From assembly GCF_024436395.1 (NCBI RefSeq), contig NZ_JAFMZO010000005.1, positions 62,001-126,000 of the forward strand: a DNA stretch of 64,000 bases, read 5' to 3'. The DNA is from Paradesertivirga mongoliensis (GTDB taxonomy: Bacteria > Bacteroidota > Bacteroidia > Sphingobacteriales > Sphingobacteriaceae). Position numbers and translations under genes: made by a program. Position 1 is the stretch's first letter, and the number at the start of each line of letters is the position of its first letter. Of this stretch, positions 46,391 to 56,085 are shown piece after piece. Under the pieces are notes generated by a model. It did no database searches, had not been told where the DNA came from, and worked only from the letters and a program-made list of their open reading frames with translations.

Positions 46391-47737
46391 TTAAAGCTCC
46401 TTTATTGCCGCTTTAAACTGGTTGCCTCTGTCTTCGTAATTCCTGAATAAATCGAAACTTGCACAAGCAGGTGAAAGCAATACTGTATCCCCTTTTTGAG
46501 CCAGGTGGTATGCTATCTGAACAGCTTCTGCGGCCGAGAACGTATTAACAATCACTTCAACCTCGTCTTCAAAAGCGTCGTGAATACGTTTATTATCTTT
46601 ACCCAGACACACGATTGCTTTAACCTTGCTTCTCACCAGATCCTTCAGCATATCATAATCATTGCCTTTATCTACCCCTCCTAAAATCAAAACCACGTCC
46701 GTTGTCATACTTTCGAGCGCATACCATGTAGAGTTGATGTTGGTCGCTTTGGAATCGTTGATAAAATCGATTCCTGAGATTCGCCCCGCATGCTCTAAAC
46801 GATGCTCGATGTTTTTAAAATTGCCCATGCTTTCGCGAATGGACTCATTACGGAGCTCAAGCACTTTGGCGACTATTCCTGATGCCATTGAATTGTAGAT
46901 GTTGTGTTTGCCCTGTAATGCGAGTTCTGTAATTGACATGATGAATGAGGATTGGTTTTCCAGGTTTATATTGATTTCGTTGTTTTTTAAATATGCTCCA
47001 AGATTAAGCTCCTTCTCAATAGAAAAAGGATAAACTTTGGCTTGTATGGTATATCTCTCTAAGCCCTTTAGAGTTTCGGAATCATCTGCACAGTAGATGA
47101 AAACATCGCCGGGTGTTTGATTCTGGAGAATACGGAGCTTCGAATCCACATACTTCTCCATTTTGTAATCATATCTGTCGAGATGATCGGGTGTAATATT
47201 TAGCAAGACGCCTATATCCGCTTTAAACTGATACATGTCGTCGAGCATAAAGCTGCTGATCTCCAGCACATACCAATCGAATTGCTCTGTTGCTACCTGG
47301 AGAGCGAAACTCTTACCGATGTTTCCAGCCAGGCCCACATTCAATCCTGCATTTTTCAGGATATGATAGGTAAGCATAGTAGTAGTCGACTTACCGTTTG
47401 AACCAGTAATACATATTGTTTTTGCATCTGTATACCGACCTGCAAACTCAATCTCAGAAATTACCGGAATACCTTTTGCTTTAATATTCTTTATAATTGG
47501 AACCGTTTCCGGGATGCCCGGGCTCTTGATTACTTCTTTTGCGCTAAGAATGGCACTTTCGGTATGCTGCTTTTCCTCAAATGGAATTCCATTCTCTGTC
47601 AGCTGCTTTTTAAACACCGAATCAATCGGCCCAAAATCAGACACAAAAACATCGAAACCTTGCTTCTGTGCAAGTATTGCAGCGCCTGTACCGCTCTCTC
47701 CGGCTCCCAATATCACTATGTAATCTCGCTCTGCCAT
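46391..47737 (-). CDS. murD: UDP-N-acetylmuramoylalanine--D-glutamate ligase
   Basis: 448 residues. N-terminal VILGAGESGTGAAILAQ, P-loop ITGSNGKSTTTMLTYH near 112-125 and C-terminal LSPACASFDLFRNYEDRGNQF are the MurD signatures. It adds D-glutamate to UDP-MurNAc-L-Ala. The ATG overlaps the mraY stop (TAATG), coupling translation. Confidence 0.97.
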   Translation of the reverse strand: MAERDYIVILGAGESGTGAAILAQKQGFDVFVSDFGPIDSVFKKQLTENGIPFEEKQHTESAILSAKEVIKSPGIPETVPIIKNIKAKGIPVISEIEFAGRYTDAKTICITGSNGKSTTTMLTYHILKNAGLNVGLAGNIGKSFALQVATEQFDWYVLEISSFMLDDMYQFKADIGVLLNITPDHLDRYDYKMEKYVDSKLRILQNQTPGDVFIYCADDSETLKGLERYTIQAKVYPFSIEKELNLGAYLKNNEININLENQSSFIMSITELALQGKHNIYNSMASGIVAKVLELRNESIRESMGNFKNIEHRLEHAGRISGIDFINDSKATNINSTWYALESMTTDVVLILGGVDKGNDYDMLKDLVRSKVKAIVCLGKDNKRIHDAFEDEVEVIVNTFSAAEAVQIAYHLAQKGDTVLLSPACASFDLFRNYEDRGNQFKAAIKEL

Positions 47738-48978
47738 TAACGAAGTTTAAGAGTTACAATGGTTAATATTGCCAGAAACACTCCGATAATCCAGAAACGG
47801 GTCACGATCTTTGATTCGTGATAGCCTTTCTTTTGGTAATGGTGATGTAGCGGAGACATGAGAAAAACCCTTCTTCCCTCGCCGAACTTTCGTTTCGTGT
47901 ACTTGAAGTACGAAACCTGCATAATAACTGACAGATTCTCGACAAGAAATACTCCGCAAAGAATGGGGATCAGCAGTTCCTTGCGAATCATGATCGAAAA
48001 CACCGCGATAATACCGCCTATTGCCAAACTACCCGTATCTCCCATAAAAACCTGCGCGGGATAAGAGTTATACCATAAAAACCCTACACAGGCACCCAGA
48101 AAAGCCCCAGCGAAAATTACGAGTTCGGCGGAGTTGGGGATATAAATAATATTGAGGTACTCGGCCATGATGGTATTACTCGACACATAGGCTAAAATGG
48201 CCAGGGTAGCGGCAATAATGGCCGACGTCCCGGTAGCCAAACCGTCAATACCATCGGTAATATTTGCTCCGTTCGAAACAGCTGTTATAATTACAATTAC
48301 GAACAGGAGGAATACCACCAGGGCATAATCTTCATAACCGTCACCGAGAAATTTCAGAACCTTCGCATAATCAAATTCATTGTTCTTATAAAATGGAACG
48401 TTTGTCTTTGTAGACTTCAGATTCTGCGTAAAGTAATAGTTATCGCCCTTTTGATGAACTTCCAGGGGCGCTACATTGGTTGTTGGTAAAGTGACCTGTT
48501 GCCTTACCACAATACTCGGGTGAAAATACATCGTCCAGCCTATAATCAACGCCAGAATTACTTGTCCAAGGATCTTAAACTTACCCGCCAGTCCCTCTTT
48601 ATCCTTTTTAAAGACCTTTATATAATCATCTACAAATCCGATAACACCCATCCATACGGTGGTAATCAGCATCAGAATGATGTAGATATTATCGAGCTTT
48701 GCTAACAGCAGAGTTGGCACCAATATCCCCAGCAAGATAATGAGCCCCCCCATGGTAGGAGTACCCTGCTTCTGCATTTGGCCTTCTAATCCAAGATTTC
48801 TTACTGTTTCGCCAACTTGTTTTGCCCGCAGAATCTTAATCAGCCGGTTACCATAAATGGTGGTTACAAGCAGGGAGATAATAATTGACATGGCCGTACG
48901 AAAGGAGATATACTGAAACAGTCCCGCTCCCGGGATATCGTACTCTCTGTCTAACCACGTAAATAAATAATACAGCAT
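47737..48978 (-). CDS. mraY: MraY, phospho-MurNAc-pentapeptide translocase
   Basis: 413 residues with about ten membrane helices. The catalytic aspartates lie in FVDDYIK and [12 protein letters not shown], and the HHH motif in [12 protein letters not shown]. It makes lipid I from UDP-MurNAc-pentapeptide and undecaprenyl phosphate. An insertion of about 60 residues between helices (residues about 155-210, hydrophilic, rich in K/N) is longer than in E. coli, a feature seen in other Bacteroidota. Its ATG overlaps the murE stop. Confidence 0.97.
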   Translation of the reverse strand: MLYYLFTWLDREYDIPGAGLFQYISFRTAMSIIISLLVTTIYGNRLIKILRAKQVGETVRNLGLEGQMQKQGTPTMGGLIILLGILVPTLLLAKLDNIYIILMLITTVWMGVIGFVDDYIKVFKKDKEGLAGKFKILGQVILALIIGWTMYFHPSIVVRQQVTLPTTNVAPLEVHQKGDNYYFTQNLKSTKTNVPFYKNNEFDYAKVLKFLGDGYEDYALVVFLLFVIVIITAVSNGANITDGIDGLATGTSAIIAATLAILAYVSSNTIMAEYLNIIYIPNSAELVIFAGAFLGACVGFLWYNSYPAQVFMGDTGSLAIGGIIAVFSIMIRKELLIPILCGVFLVENLSVIMQVSYFKYTKRKFGEGRRVFLMSPLHHHYQKKGYHESKIVTRFWIIGVFLAILTIVTLKLR

Positions 48979-50441
48979 TAGCTAAGTTGGTTTAGTAGTT
49001 CGCTTAATATTGCTTTATCATCAAAAGGATACTTCACTCCCTTTATTTCCTGATACTTTTCGTGCCCTTTACCTGCTACCAGTATTATATCACCCGGCTT
49101 TGCCAGATGACAGGCCGTCCTTATCGCCTCACGCCTGTCGACAATCGTTAGAACTTTCTTTCTGTTATTGGGCATTACGCCAGCGTCCATGTCGCGGATA
49201 ATTTCTTCCGGTTCTTCACTACGCGGATTATCAGAAGTTAGAATCACCTTGTCACTCCAGTCGCAGGCTACCTGTGCCATTACCGGACGCTTTGCTTTAT
49301 CACGATCGCCGCCGCAGCCAAGAACCGTTATTACCTGCTCTGTTCCTTTACGGATGTTCTGAATAGTACTCAATACATTTTGTACCGCATCGGGAGTGTG
49401 AGCGTAGTCTACAACACCGATAACTCCTTCTGGCGTTCCTACGTAATCAAAACGACCTTCAGCTCCGTTAAGGCGACTTAAAATAGTAAGCACCTTAGTG
49501 GTATCCTGCTCCAGAAGAACCGCAGTACCATAAACCGCAAGCAGATTATAGGCGTTAAAGCTCCCCACCATTTTGAACCACACCTCTGCCGAGTCGAAGT
49601 TTAATAACAAGCCGCTGAATTGATTCTCAACAATCCGCGCTTTGAAATCGGCAGCCGTTTTTAAAGCATATGTTTTTTTATGAGCTGCTGTATTTTGAAG
49701 CATTACCCTACCGTTCTTATCGTCGACGTTTACCAGCGCAAAAGCTGATTTGTGTAGCCCGTCAAAGAATGCCTTCTTGGCTTTTAAGTACGCATCGAAA
49801 GTTTTGTGAAAGTCTAAATGATCGTGTGTGAGGTTGGTAAAAACCCCACCTGTAAATTCGAGCCCTTCGATCCGATGTTGTGCCACGGCATGCGAGCTCA
49901 CCTCCATAAAACAATAGTCACAGCCTACATCAACCATATCAGCTAATAGCTTGTTCAGTGCAATAGGATCTGGCGTGGTGTGAGTGGAGGGAACTACGGT
50001 ATTATGAACGTGATTTTGAACTGTAGAAATAAGCCCCGTTTTGTAGCCCAGTTCCTGGAACAGCTGATACAACAAGGTTGCAACCGTGGTTTTTCCGTTG
50101 GTTCCGGTAATTCCTACCAGTTTGAGATTATCAGATGGCCTGTCATAAAAGTTTGACGCTATCACCCCCAATGCGCGGGCCGAGTTAGAGGTTTGGATAT
50201 AAACCACGCCCTCGTTGACTTGTGAAGGAAACTCCTCACAAACTATTGCAACAGCACCGAGCTCTATGGTTTTATCTATAAAAATGTGACCATCGGTGGT
50301 GGTGCCGCTTACAGCAACAAACAAACATCCAGGTTTAACCTGCCGGGAATCAAAACAAACCGACTCGATCGAAGGGTCGGCAGATCCCTTCCGATTTAAG
50401 ATATTTACACCAATTAACAATTCTGCTAAGCTCTTCATCAT
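48978..50441 (-). CDS. murE: UDP-MurNAc-tripeptide ligase, meso-diaminopimelate type
   Basis: 487 residues. P-loop [17 protein letters not shown] near 110, and the amino-acid-specificity motif DNPR in [14 protein letters not shown], which marks enzymes that add meso-diaminopimelate rather than lysine. Starts Met-Met; either can serve. It overlaps the ftsI stop by four bases (ATGA). murF, which usually follows murE, is absent from this cluster. Confidence 0.97.
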   Translation of the reverse strand: MMKSLAELLIGVNILNRKGSADPSIESVCFDSRQVKPGCLFVAVSGTTTDGHIFIDKTIELGAVAIVCEEFPSQVNEGVVYIQTSNSARALGVIASNFYDRPSDNLKLVGITGTNGKTTVATLLYQLFQELGYKTGLISTVQNHVHNTVVPSTHTTPDPIALNKLLADMVDVGCDYCFMEVSSHAVAQHRIEGLEFTGGVFTNLTHDHLDFHKTFDAYLKAKKAFFDGLHKSAFALVNVDDKNGRVMLQNTAAHKKTYALKTAADFKARIVENQFSGLLLNFDSAEVWFKMVGSFNAYNLLAVYGTAVLLEQDTTKVLTILSRLNGAEGRFDYVGTPEGVIGVVDYAHTPDAVQNVLSTIQNIRKGTEQVITVLGCGGDRDKAKRPVMAQVACDWSDKVILTSDNPRSEEPEEIIRDMDAGVMPNNRKKVLTIVDRREAIRTACHLAKPGDIILVAGKGHEKYQEIKGVKYPFDDKAILSELLNQLS

Positions 50442-52537
50442 TCCAGTTCAATTGTTATTGGATAACCCCTTACAATCCTGCTACCTGGCAGCAAAGACTG
50501 ATTTTTCACTCTGCCGCTTCCCCGCACTACCGGCTTTAGCCCGGTACTGCTTAATAAATACACGGCATCTTTTAATCCCATCCCTGAAACATCAGGCACT
50601 TGTTTGGAATTAAATCTAACTTCTTTTACCGCAACGCCATTGTTAGTATCAACAACATTAACCAATTCGCTGTTTGCTGCAAATAATGCTTTCACACCTA
50701 AAGCTTTATATACCTTTTGGGTAGCCGATCTATAACCTGCTTTTGATGGCGGCATTTTGGTGTTACCTACCATTTTTGATGTTTCCACCTGATTATACAT
50801 CTGTACATCATTAGCAAAAACCTTATCAGCGATCTCACGGAATGGTGGACCAGCAACTTCTGCACCATAATAACCATTCTTAGGATCGTTGATCACTACA
50901 ATTAAAGAGTATTTTGGATTGTCGGCGGGAAAATAGCCGCAGAATGACGCCTGATATTGCTTTTTCGCCCTATAGCCCTTGTTCCCATCAGCCACTTGTG
51001 CAGTACCTGTTTTACCGGCCACCCGATAAAACGGATTATGGATCACATTTCGCCCCGTACCCTCGGTAATCACACCCTCGAGCATGGCCTTAATCTTGCT
51101 CAAAGTTTCGTCCGAACAGATCTTATCATTAATAACGCGTGTTTTAAATTGCTCGATAGTATTACCCAGCCTCCGAATCTCGTTTACAAAAATCGGCGTT
51201 ACATATTTTCCGTTATTCGCTATTGCATTGTAGAATGAAAGCATTTTTAGCGGCGTAAGCTGCATTTCATAACCATAGGCCATTTGCGGCAAAGTCATGT
51301 TTTTATTCCAGCTACGGTTGTTCGGGTTCTTTACAACCGGCGTTGCCTCTCCCGGAATTTGAAGATCCATCTTCTCGTGCAAATGCCAATCGTACAGGTG
51401 ATCTGTAAACTTCGATTGGTTTTCCCGATAGGCGGTATTAACCAGCTGTGCTATAGCAGCGTTCGACGACTCTTCGAATGCTTTCTTAACGGTAACTACA
51501 CCGATGCTTCCATGAGAATCCCTGATCATATGACCCGGAATCTTATAATTGCCGGTAGCTACCAGCGTATTGGTATCTATTTTCTTGTCTTCTAAAAGAG
51601 CCATGTACGATGCCACTTTAAAAGTGGAGCCTGGATCCTGATTTCCGGCAATTGCATAGTTGAATGTCTCTTTATAAACCGATGGAGCCACTTTCGAAAA
51701 GTTTGCAATCGCTCTCACTTCGCCCGTGGCTACTTCCATTAAAATCACACAACCATGATCAGCGTCGCTCTTTATCAATTGCTTGCGCAAGGCATTCTGC
51801 GCTACATCCTGCATATTGATATCAATGGTAGAAATAATGTCGGCACCTTCTTTCGGAGCAATCTCATTATCCTTATTCATGGGCTTCCACACACCACCCG
51901 CGATCCGCTGAACCAACCGGCGACCGCTTTCACCGTCAATATAATGGCTATAAGCCCCCTCAAGTCCTACAGGCTTTACGTTTTCATTTTTATAGCCAAT
52001 GGTTCGTGCTGCCAGGGATTTAAAAGGAAAAATCCGTTTGTTCTTCGCCTCCACAATCAGCCCGCCTTTATATTTCCCTAATTTGAAGATCGGAAACTTC
52101 TTTACATCAACCAGCTGACTGTGAGACACCTTACGCTTTATAAGAAAATATTTATTCTTGTCGCGACGGGCAGCGCGGAGCATTTTAGAGTATTCACGAT
52201 GACTTTTATCGCCAAAATAATCCGAGAGCTTTGCTGCAAGCGAATCAACCTTTTCACGAAAAACTTCATCGTCCTCAATCCCGGCGGCAAGCATATCCAT
52301 TCGGATTTCATACTCAGGAACAGACGTTGCAAGCAAGCTACCGTCTATCGAATAGATGTTACCCCTCACCGCTTCTACATCCTGGTATTTAGTAGAAAGG
52401 CTGTCGGCCATAGCCGACCACCTTTCTCCCTCAGCAAACTGTACGTGAAAGAGTTTGAACAGAACCGCAAACGCAAAAACTACGATTAACCCGAAGGCAA
52501 CGTAGACGCGTAATAATATGTCGGTTCTGATATTCAT
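50438..52537 (-). CDS. ftsI: Peptidoglycan D,D-transpeptidase FtsI/PBP3-type with PASTA domain
   Basis: 699 residues. One N-terminal membrane anchor (about 9-30), a PBP dimerisation domain, and a transpeptidase domain with the active-site SxxK in GSTFKVAS, SxN in SSNAAIA and KTGTAQ. A C-terminal PASTA domain begins near residue 635 (QVPDVSGMGLKDAVYLL). PASTA-bearing division PBPs are typical of Bacteroidota and Gram-positives. It cross-links septal peptidoglycan. 13 bases from ftsL. Confidence 0.95.
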   Translation of the reverse strand: MNIRTDILLRVYVAFGLIVVFAFAVLFKLFHVQFAEGERWSAMADSLSTKYQDVEAVRGNIYSIDGSLLATSVPEYEIRMDMLAAGIEDDEVFREKVDSLAAKLSDYFGDKSHREYSKMLRAARRDKNKYFLIKRKVSHSQLVDVKKFPIFKLGKYKGGLIVEAKNKRIFPFKSLAARTIGYKNENVKPVGLEGAYSHYIDGESGRRLVQRIAGGVWKPMNKDNEIAPKEGADIISTIDINMQDVAQNALRKQLIKSDADHGCVILMEVATGEVRAIANFSKVAPSVYKETFNYAIAGNQDPGSTFKVASYMALLEDKKIDTNTLVATGNYKIPGHMIRDSHGSIGVVTVKKAFEESSNAAIAQLVNTAYRENQSKFTDHLYDWHLHEKMDLQIPGEATPVVKNPNNRSWNKNMTLPQMAYGYEMQLTPLKMLSFYNAIANNGKYVTPIFVNEIRRLGNTIEQFKTRVINDKICSDETLSKIKAMLEGVITEGTGRNVIHNPFYRVAGKTGTAQVADGNKGYRAKKQYQASFCGYFPADNPKYSLIVVINDPKNGYYGAEVAGPPFREIADKVFANDVQMYNQVETSKMVGNTKMPPSKAGYRSATQKVYKALGVKALFAANSELVNVVDTNNGVAVKEVRFNSKQVPDVSGMGLKDAVYLLSSTGLKPVVRGSGRVKNQSLLPGSRIVRGYPITIELE

Positions 52538-52550
52538 CTATCTTTAATCT

Positions 52551-52949
52551 TTACTCTTCAACCTTAATAACAATCTTTTTTGGCGGCTGAACCAGCTCTT
52601 TCAATCCCAGGGTATCTACCTGCTTAGCAACCTCCGTCTGTGTACTCTTTAGCATTAAATCAGCCTTCAGGGTTTTATAATCGTAACCCAGCTCCTTCAC
52701 CTCTTTACTCAGTTTGTCAATCTCCCTGATTGTCTTTTCTGCAAAATGCTTACTGGCGATATAAACCATCCCAAGCATTGCCAGGAAAATCACAAAAGGC
52801 ATCATCCGCGTTGCAACCTCTTTCGATACAACCCCTTCTGTAAGAAAGGTTGTAAGAAAGTTTTTCGGCAGCTCCGCCTTCGGCTTCAATTCCGGTTCAG
52901 GCCCCTTCTCCTCTTCCTCTTCTATCTCATCCCTAAAACGATTGCTCAC
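52551..52949 (-). CDS. ftsL: FtsL-like division protein
   Basis: 132 residues from a GTG, no in-frame ATG near the start. An acidic cytoplasmic N-terminus, a single membrane helix (PFVIFLAMLGMVYIAS, about 48-65) and a periplasmic heptad-repeat coiled coil. Identification rests on topology and its position between rsmH and ftsI, as FtsL sequences are poorly conserved. Its leader contains the AT-rich repeat described for ftsW and murG. Confidence 0.82.
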   Translation of the reverse strand: MSNRFRDEIEEEEEKGPEPELKPKAELPKNFLTTFLTEGVVSKEVATRMMPFVIFLAMLGMVYIASKHFAEKTIREIDKLSKEVKELGYDYKTLKADLMLKSTQTEVAKQVDTLGLKELVQPPKKIVIKVEE

Positions 52950-52954
52950 TGTTT

Positions 52955-52984
52955 AATTCAAAATTTAAAAATCAAAATTCAAAA
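52955..52984. repeat. AT-rich repeat variant in front of ftsL
   Basis: A string of ATTCAAAAT / TTAAAAAT / CAAAATTC units, related to but not identical with the repeats at 45051 and 46363. It fills most of the 56-base gap between rsmH and ftsL and ends about five bases from the ftsL GTG. Confidence 0.45.
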
Positions 52985-53005
52985 CAAGTCGCTTAAAAAC
53001 ACACT

Positions 53006-53908
53006 CTATAACTTAACCGCCACCCTGAGCTTTGCACTTCGGGCACGGTTATTTTCCTTGATTTCTTCCTCTGAGGCCGTTATCGCTTTACGCGATACCG
53101 ATTCAAATGGCTTAATCTCATTGCCGAAAAAATCCTTCTCCACCTCGCCGCGGAACTTTCCTTTTGCAATAAAATTCTTTACCAGCCTGTCTTCAAGCGA
53201 ATGATAAGACATTACCACCAAACGACCACCTACAGCCAAAACATCAGCCGTCTGATTTAAGAAATCCTGCAAAGCTTCAAGCTCCTGATTTACTTCTATC
53301 CTCAAGGCCTGAAAAACCTGGGCCAGGTATTTATTTTCTTTCCCTTTAGGAATTAAACTCCTGATAGCGTCTTTGAGATCAGAAACCGTGTCGATAGACG
53401 AATTGAGACGGGCAGTAACAATTGTCTTTGCCAGTGTTCTGGCATTTTGTATTTCACCGTAAATCCCGAAGATCCTGTGCAGATCTACCTCAGCATAGCT
53501 ATTTACGACTTCTTTGGCGGTCAAAGACGACGACTGATCCATCCTCATATCCAGATCCGCATCGAAACGCGTAGAAAACCCCCGCTCCGGCCGATCAAAC
53601 TGGTGCGATGAAACACCCAGATCGGCCAGAACACCATCCACAGGGATCGCTCCATGTAAACGGCAATTATTTTTTAAGAAACGGAAGTTCTGATCAATAA
53701 AGGTTAACCGATCATCATTGGGAATATTTTGCTGCGCATCTGCATCCTGATCGAATGCAAGAAGGCGCCCTTTTCCATTCAAATGCCTTAAAATCTCGCG
53801 CGAATGCCCGCCACCACCAAAAGTAACATCTACATACACACCACCCGGCTTAATAGCCAAAGCGTCGATACACTCAGCCAGCATTACAGGATTGTGATAC
53901 TCAGACAT
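53006..53908 (-). CDS. rsmH: 16S rRNA (cytosine(1402)-N4)-methyltransferase
   Basis: 300 residues. N-terminal YHNPVMLAECIDAL, the SAM-binding VDVTFGGGGHSREIL and the DLGVSSHQFDRPERGFS block identify RsmH (MraW). It methylates C1402 in the 16S decoding centre. It overlaps mraZ by eight bases; second gene of the cluster. Confidence 0.97.
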   Translation of the reverse strand: MSEYHNPVMLAECIDALAIKPGGVYVDVTFGGGGHSREILRHLNGKGRLLAFDQDADAQQNIPNDDRLTFIDQNFRFLKNNCRLHGAIPVDGVLADLGVSSHQFDRPERGFSTRFDADLDMRMDQSSSLTAKEVVNSYAEVDLHRIFGIYGEIQNARTLAKTIVTARLNSSIDTVSDLKDAIRSLIPKGKENKYLAQVFQALRIEVNQELEALQDFLNQTADVLAVGGRLVVMSYHSLEDRLVKNFIAKGKFRGEVEKDFFGNEIKPFESVSRKAITASEEEIKENNRARSAKLRVAVKL

Positions 53909-54362
53909 CAGCCCTCCTTCCTGCTCCCATCACCTCTTCGGCAAGGTTGGCAAAATTATCAGGCTCGTTGTCTAATTGCGAATCATAAGCATCCTTAGCC
54001 CAGACTTCAATTTTATTAAACTGCGAAGCAAGAACAACATCAGCGCTAATTTCACCATATTCCATCAAAGACTTCGGAAGCAACACCCTACCCGCCGCAT
54101 CTACAGAAAGCTCGGTAGCCCCACGGGTGAAGTAACGAATAAACTCTCTTGTCTTTTTCTCATACTGATTCAACTTACTCAAGTCCGCCACAATCGTATC
54201 CCACTCTTTTCTTGTGTAAATCACTAAATGCTTCTCAAAACCGCGATTAATTACCAAACCTTCACGCTCAACATCAGGCATTTGCTTACGCAAACCAGCC
54301 GGAAGCATAAGCCTTCCCTTGGCATCAAGTTTACATTCAAATTCGCCCAAAAAGTGAGACAT
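53901..54362 (-). CDS. mraZ: Transcriptional regulator MraZ
   Basis: 153 residues with two SpoVT/AbrB-like half-domains carrying the conserved DxxxR motifs DAKGRLMLP and DAAGRVLLP. MraZ binds direct repeats in the dcw promoter and represses it in characterised species. It is the first gene of the cluster, and three GTGG boxes with 10-bp spacing stand about 45-65 bases before its ATG. Confidence 0.96.
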   Translation of the reverse strand: MSHFLGEFECKLDAKGRLMLPAGLRKQMPDVEREGLVINRGFEKHLVIYTRKEWDTIVADLSKLNQYEKKTREFIRYFTRGATELSVDAAGRVLLPKSLMEYGEISADVVLASQFNKIEVWAKDAYDSQLDNEPDNFANLAEEVMGAGRRADV

Positions 54363-54404
54363 CCAGTTTTACGGTTTTTATGTAGAGTAAAAGTAAATAC
54401 TTTT

Positions 54405-54429
54405 CCCACCTTTTACCACATCTTACCAC
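54405..54429 (-). promoter_or_regulatory. MraZ operator: three 10-bp-spaced GTGG boxes
   Basis: Read on the minus strand: GTGGTAAGAT, GTGGTAAAAG, GTGGGAAAAG, i.e. GTGG boxes at 54425-54429, 54415-54419 and 54405-54409, in direct orientation and in phase. A fourth GTGGG lies at 54456-54460. Known MraZ sites are direct repeats of TGGG-like boxes with the same period. A TACTTTTA at 54388-54395 could be the -7 box, placing the repeats over -33. Confidence 0.75.
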
Positions 54430-54480
54430 AAAAAGTTTTCAACAGGTGAAAACTTCCCACTACAGGCTTTAAATACTCAA

Positions 54481-54516
54481 AAAAAGAAGGCCCGTTTCTA
54501 TTGAAACGGGCCTTCC
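54481..54516 (-). terminator. Intrinsic terminator of pgk
   Basis: On the minus strand AAGGCCCGTTTC pairs perfectly with GAAACGGGCCTT (12 bp, 4-base loop) and is followed by TTCTTTTTTT. It separates pgk from the dcw cluster on the same strand. Confidence 0.88.
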
Positions 54517-54537
54517 TTAACGAGCATCCTCTAAAGC

Positions 54538-55728
54538 TCAGTCGTTAATTGCCTTAACTCCGGGCAGCTCTTTACCCTCCATATATTCAAGCAAGGCTCC
54601 ACCTCCGGTAGATACATAACTCACCTTCTCTTCGAAGCCGAACTTGGCTACTGCAGCAGCAGAATCGCCACCACCAATTAGAGAGAATGCACCTTTTTCG
54701 GTCGCTTCCACTACGGCTTCAGCAACAGCTTTAGTACCTGATTCAAATTTCGCCATTTCAAAGACGCCCATCGGACCGTTCCATAGAATGGTTTTAGATG
54801 ATGCCACCACCTCTTTGTATTGTTTTACTGCAGCAGGACCAATATCTAAGCCCATCCAGCCCTCTTTAATGTTGTCATTATTAGCCGCATCTGTGTTTGC
54901 GTCCGGAGAGAATGCATCCGCGATAACCGAATCGGTTGGCAGTACAAGGTTTACGCCTTTACTTTTCGCTTTTTCAATCAACTCAAGAGCCAGATCTAAT
55001 TTATCGGCCTCAACTAAAGAGTTTCCAATATTTCCGCCCTGTGCTTTTGCGAAGGTGTAAGCCATACCTCCGCCGATCAGTAAATTATCCACTTTATCCA
55101 AAAGTTTTTCGATCAGAAGGATTTTGTCTGAAACCTTTGCTCCTCCCATTATTGCGGTAAATGGCCTTTCAGGGTTGTTTAACACTTTTTCGGCATTAGC
55201 CAGTTCGCCAGCCATCAGGTATCCGAAGTATTTCGCGTCCGGAAAGAACTTAGCGATCACAGCTGTTGAAGCGTGTGCACGATGCGCCGTACCGAAAGCG
55301 TCATTTACATATACATCGCCCAGTTTACTTAATTTTTCAGCGAAAGCTTCGTCGCCCTTCTCCTCTTCTTTATAAAAGCGAAGATTTTCAAGCAATAAAA
55401 CGTCTCCGTTTTGCAAAGCAGCAGCCTTCTCGATGGCCTGCTTACCGATACAATCGTCGGCAAACTGAACTTCTGTGTCTAAAACCCCAGACAGGTGCCC
55501 AACCAGATGCTGAAGGGAATATTTATTTACAGGACCGTCTTTAGGTCTTCCGAGATGAGACATTAAGATAACCGAGCCACCATCTCTCAAAATTTTAGTA
55601 ATGGTAGGCAGCGCGCCCTGTATCCGGTTATCGTCGGTTATGTTGAAGTTCTCATCAAGAGGCACGTTAAAATCGACACGGATGAGTGCCTTTTTTCCTG
55701 AGAAATTTAGATTGTCAATAGTTTTCAT
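54538..55728 (-). CDS. pgk: Phosphoglycerate kinase
   Basis: 396 residues. N-terminal [11 protein letters not shown], the substrate-site [15 protein letters not shown] and the C-terminal nucleotide loop GGGDSAAAV. It converts 1,3-bisphosphoglycerate plus ADP to 3-phosphoglycerate plus ATP. A perfect TAnnTTTG box with an 8-bp palindrome over it is found upstream. In many genomes pgk and gap are one operon; here gap2 lies upstream in the same direction but separated by 357 bases with REP-like repeats. Confidence 0.97.
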   Translation of the reverse strand: MKTIDNLNFSGKKALIRVDFNVPLDENFNITDDNRIQGALPTITKILRDGGSVILMSHLGRPKDGPVNKYSLQHLVGHLSGVLDTEVQFADDCIGKQAIEKAAALQNGDVLLLENLRFYKEEEKGDEAFAEKLSKLGDVYVNDAFGTAHRAHASTAVIAKFFPDAKYFGYLMAGELANAEKVLNNPERPFTAIMGGAKVSDKILLIEKLLDKVDNLLIGGGMAYTFAKAQGGNIGNSLVEADKLDLALELIEKAKSKGVNLVLPTDSVIADAFSPDANTDAANNDNIKEGWMGLDIGPAAVKQYKEVVASSKTILWNGPMGVFEMAKFESGTKAVAEAVVEATEKGAFSLIGGGDSAAAVAKFGFEEKVSYVSTGGGALLEYMEGKELPGVKAIND

Positions 55729-55771
55729 GTGTTCTATTTTGGTATGTCAACAGTTCTTGTTTGCAGCGCTG

Positions 55772-55791
55772 GCAAAACTACACAGTTTTGC
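55772..55791 (-). promoter_or_regulatory. pgk -7 box inside a perfect palindrome
   Basis: TAGTTTTG on the minus strand (55773-55780) fits TAnnTTTG, 44 bases before the pgk ATG. It is embedded in GCAAAACT-ACAC-AGTTTTGC, 8-bp perfect arms, so a repressor or activator could bind directly over the promoter. Confidence 0.55.
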
Positions 55792-55917
55792 ATTATAATA
55801 AAAGTGTATAAATCACACTAAGCGTTGGTATCGACCAAGAATACTGATGCCGCGTTTTTAGCCTGATAAGGTTCTATCATCCAGACCGTTTGCAATAATA
55901 TCGATAGCGAGCATTCG

Positions 55918-56075
55918 TTGTCAGCGGATGACTGTGACAGACTTTTGTATATCGATAATTAGTAAGTCATCTGACGACTAACCGGGGATACGTCGCTTCA
56001 GCCCCCCTTAGTCAGCGGATGACTTACAAGATTCGGACAAGATAACGATTGTGATTAAGTCATCCGATGACGAAA
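55918..56075. repeat. Cluster of four REP-like palindromic units
   Basis: Four copies of a GTCATC-N-GATGAC-like unit in alternating orientation: forward at 55920-55933 (GTCAGCGGATGACT), inverted at 55964-55980, forward at 56008-56026 and inverted at 56054-56073. The second and third form a long hairpin with GTAAGTCATC pairing GATGACTTAC and an inner GGGG/CCCC. This fills most of the 357-base gene-free gap between gap2 and pgk; the rest (55792-55917) shows nothing recognisable. Confidence 0.7.
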
Positions 56076-56085
56076 CCTCTCCCTT

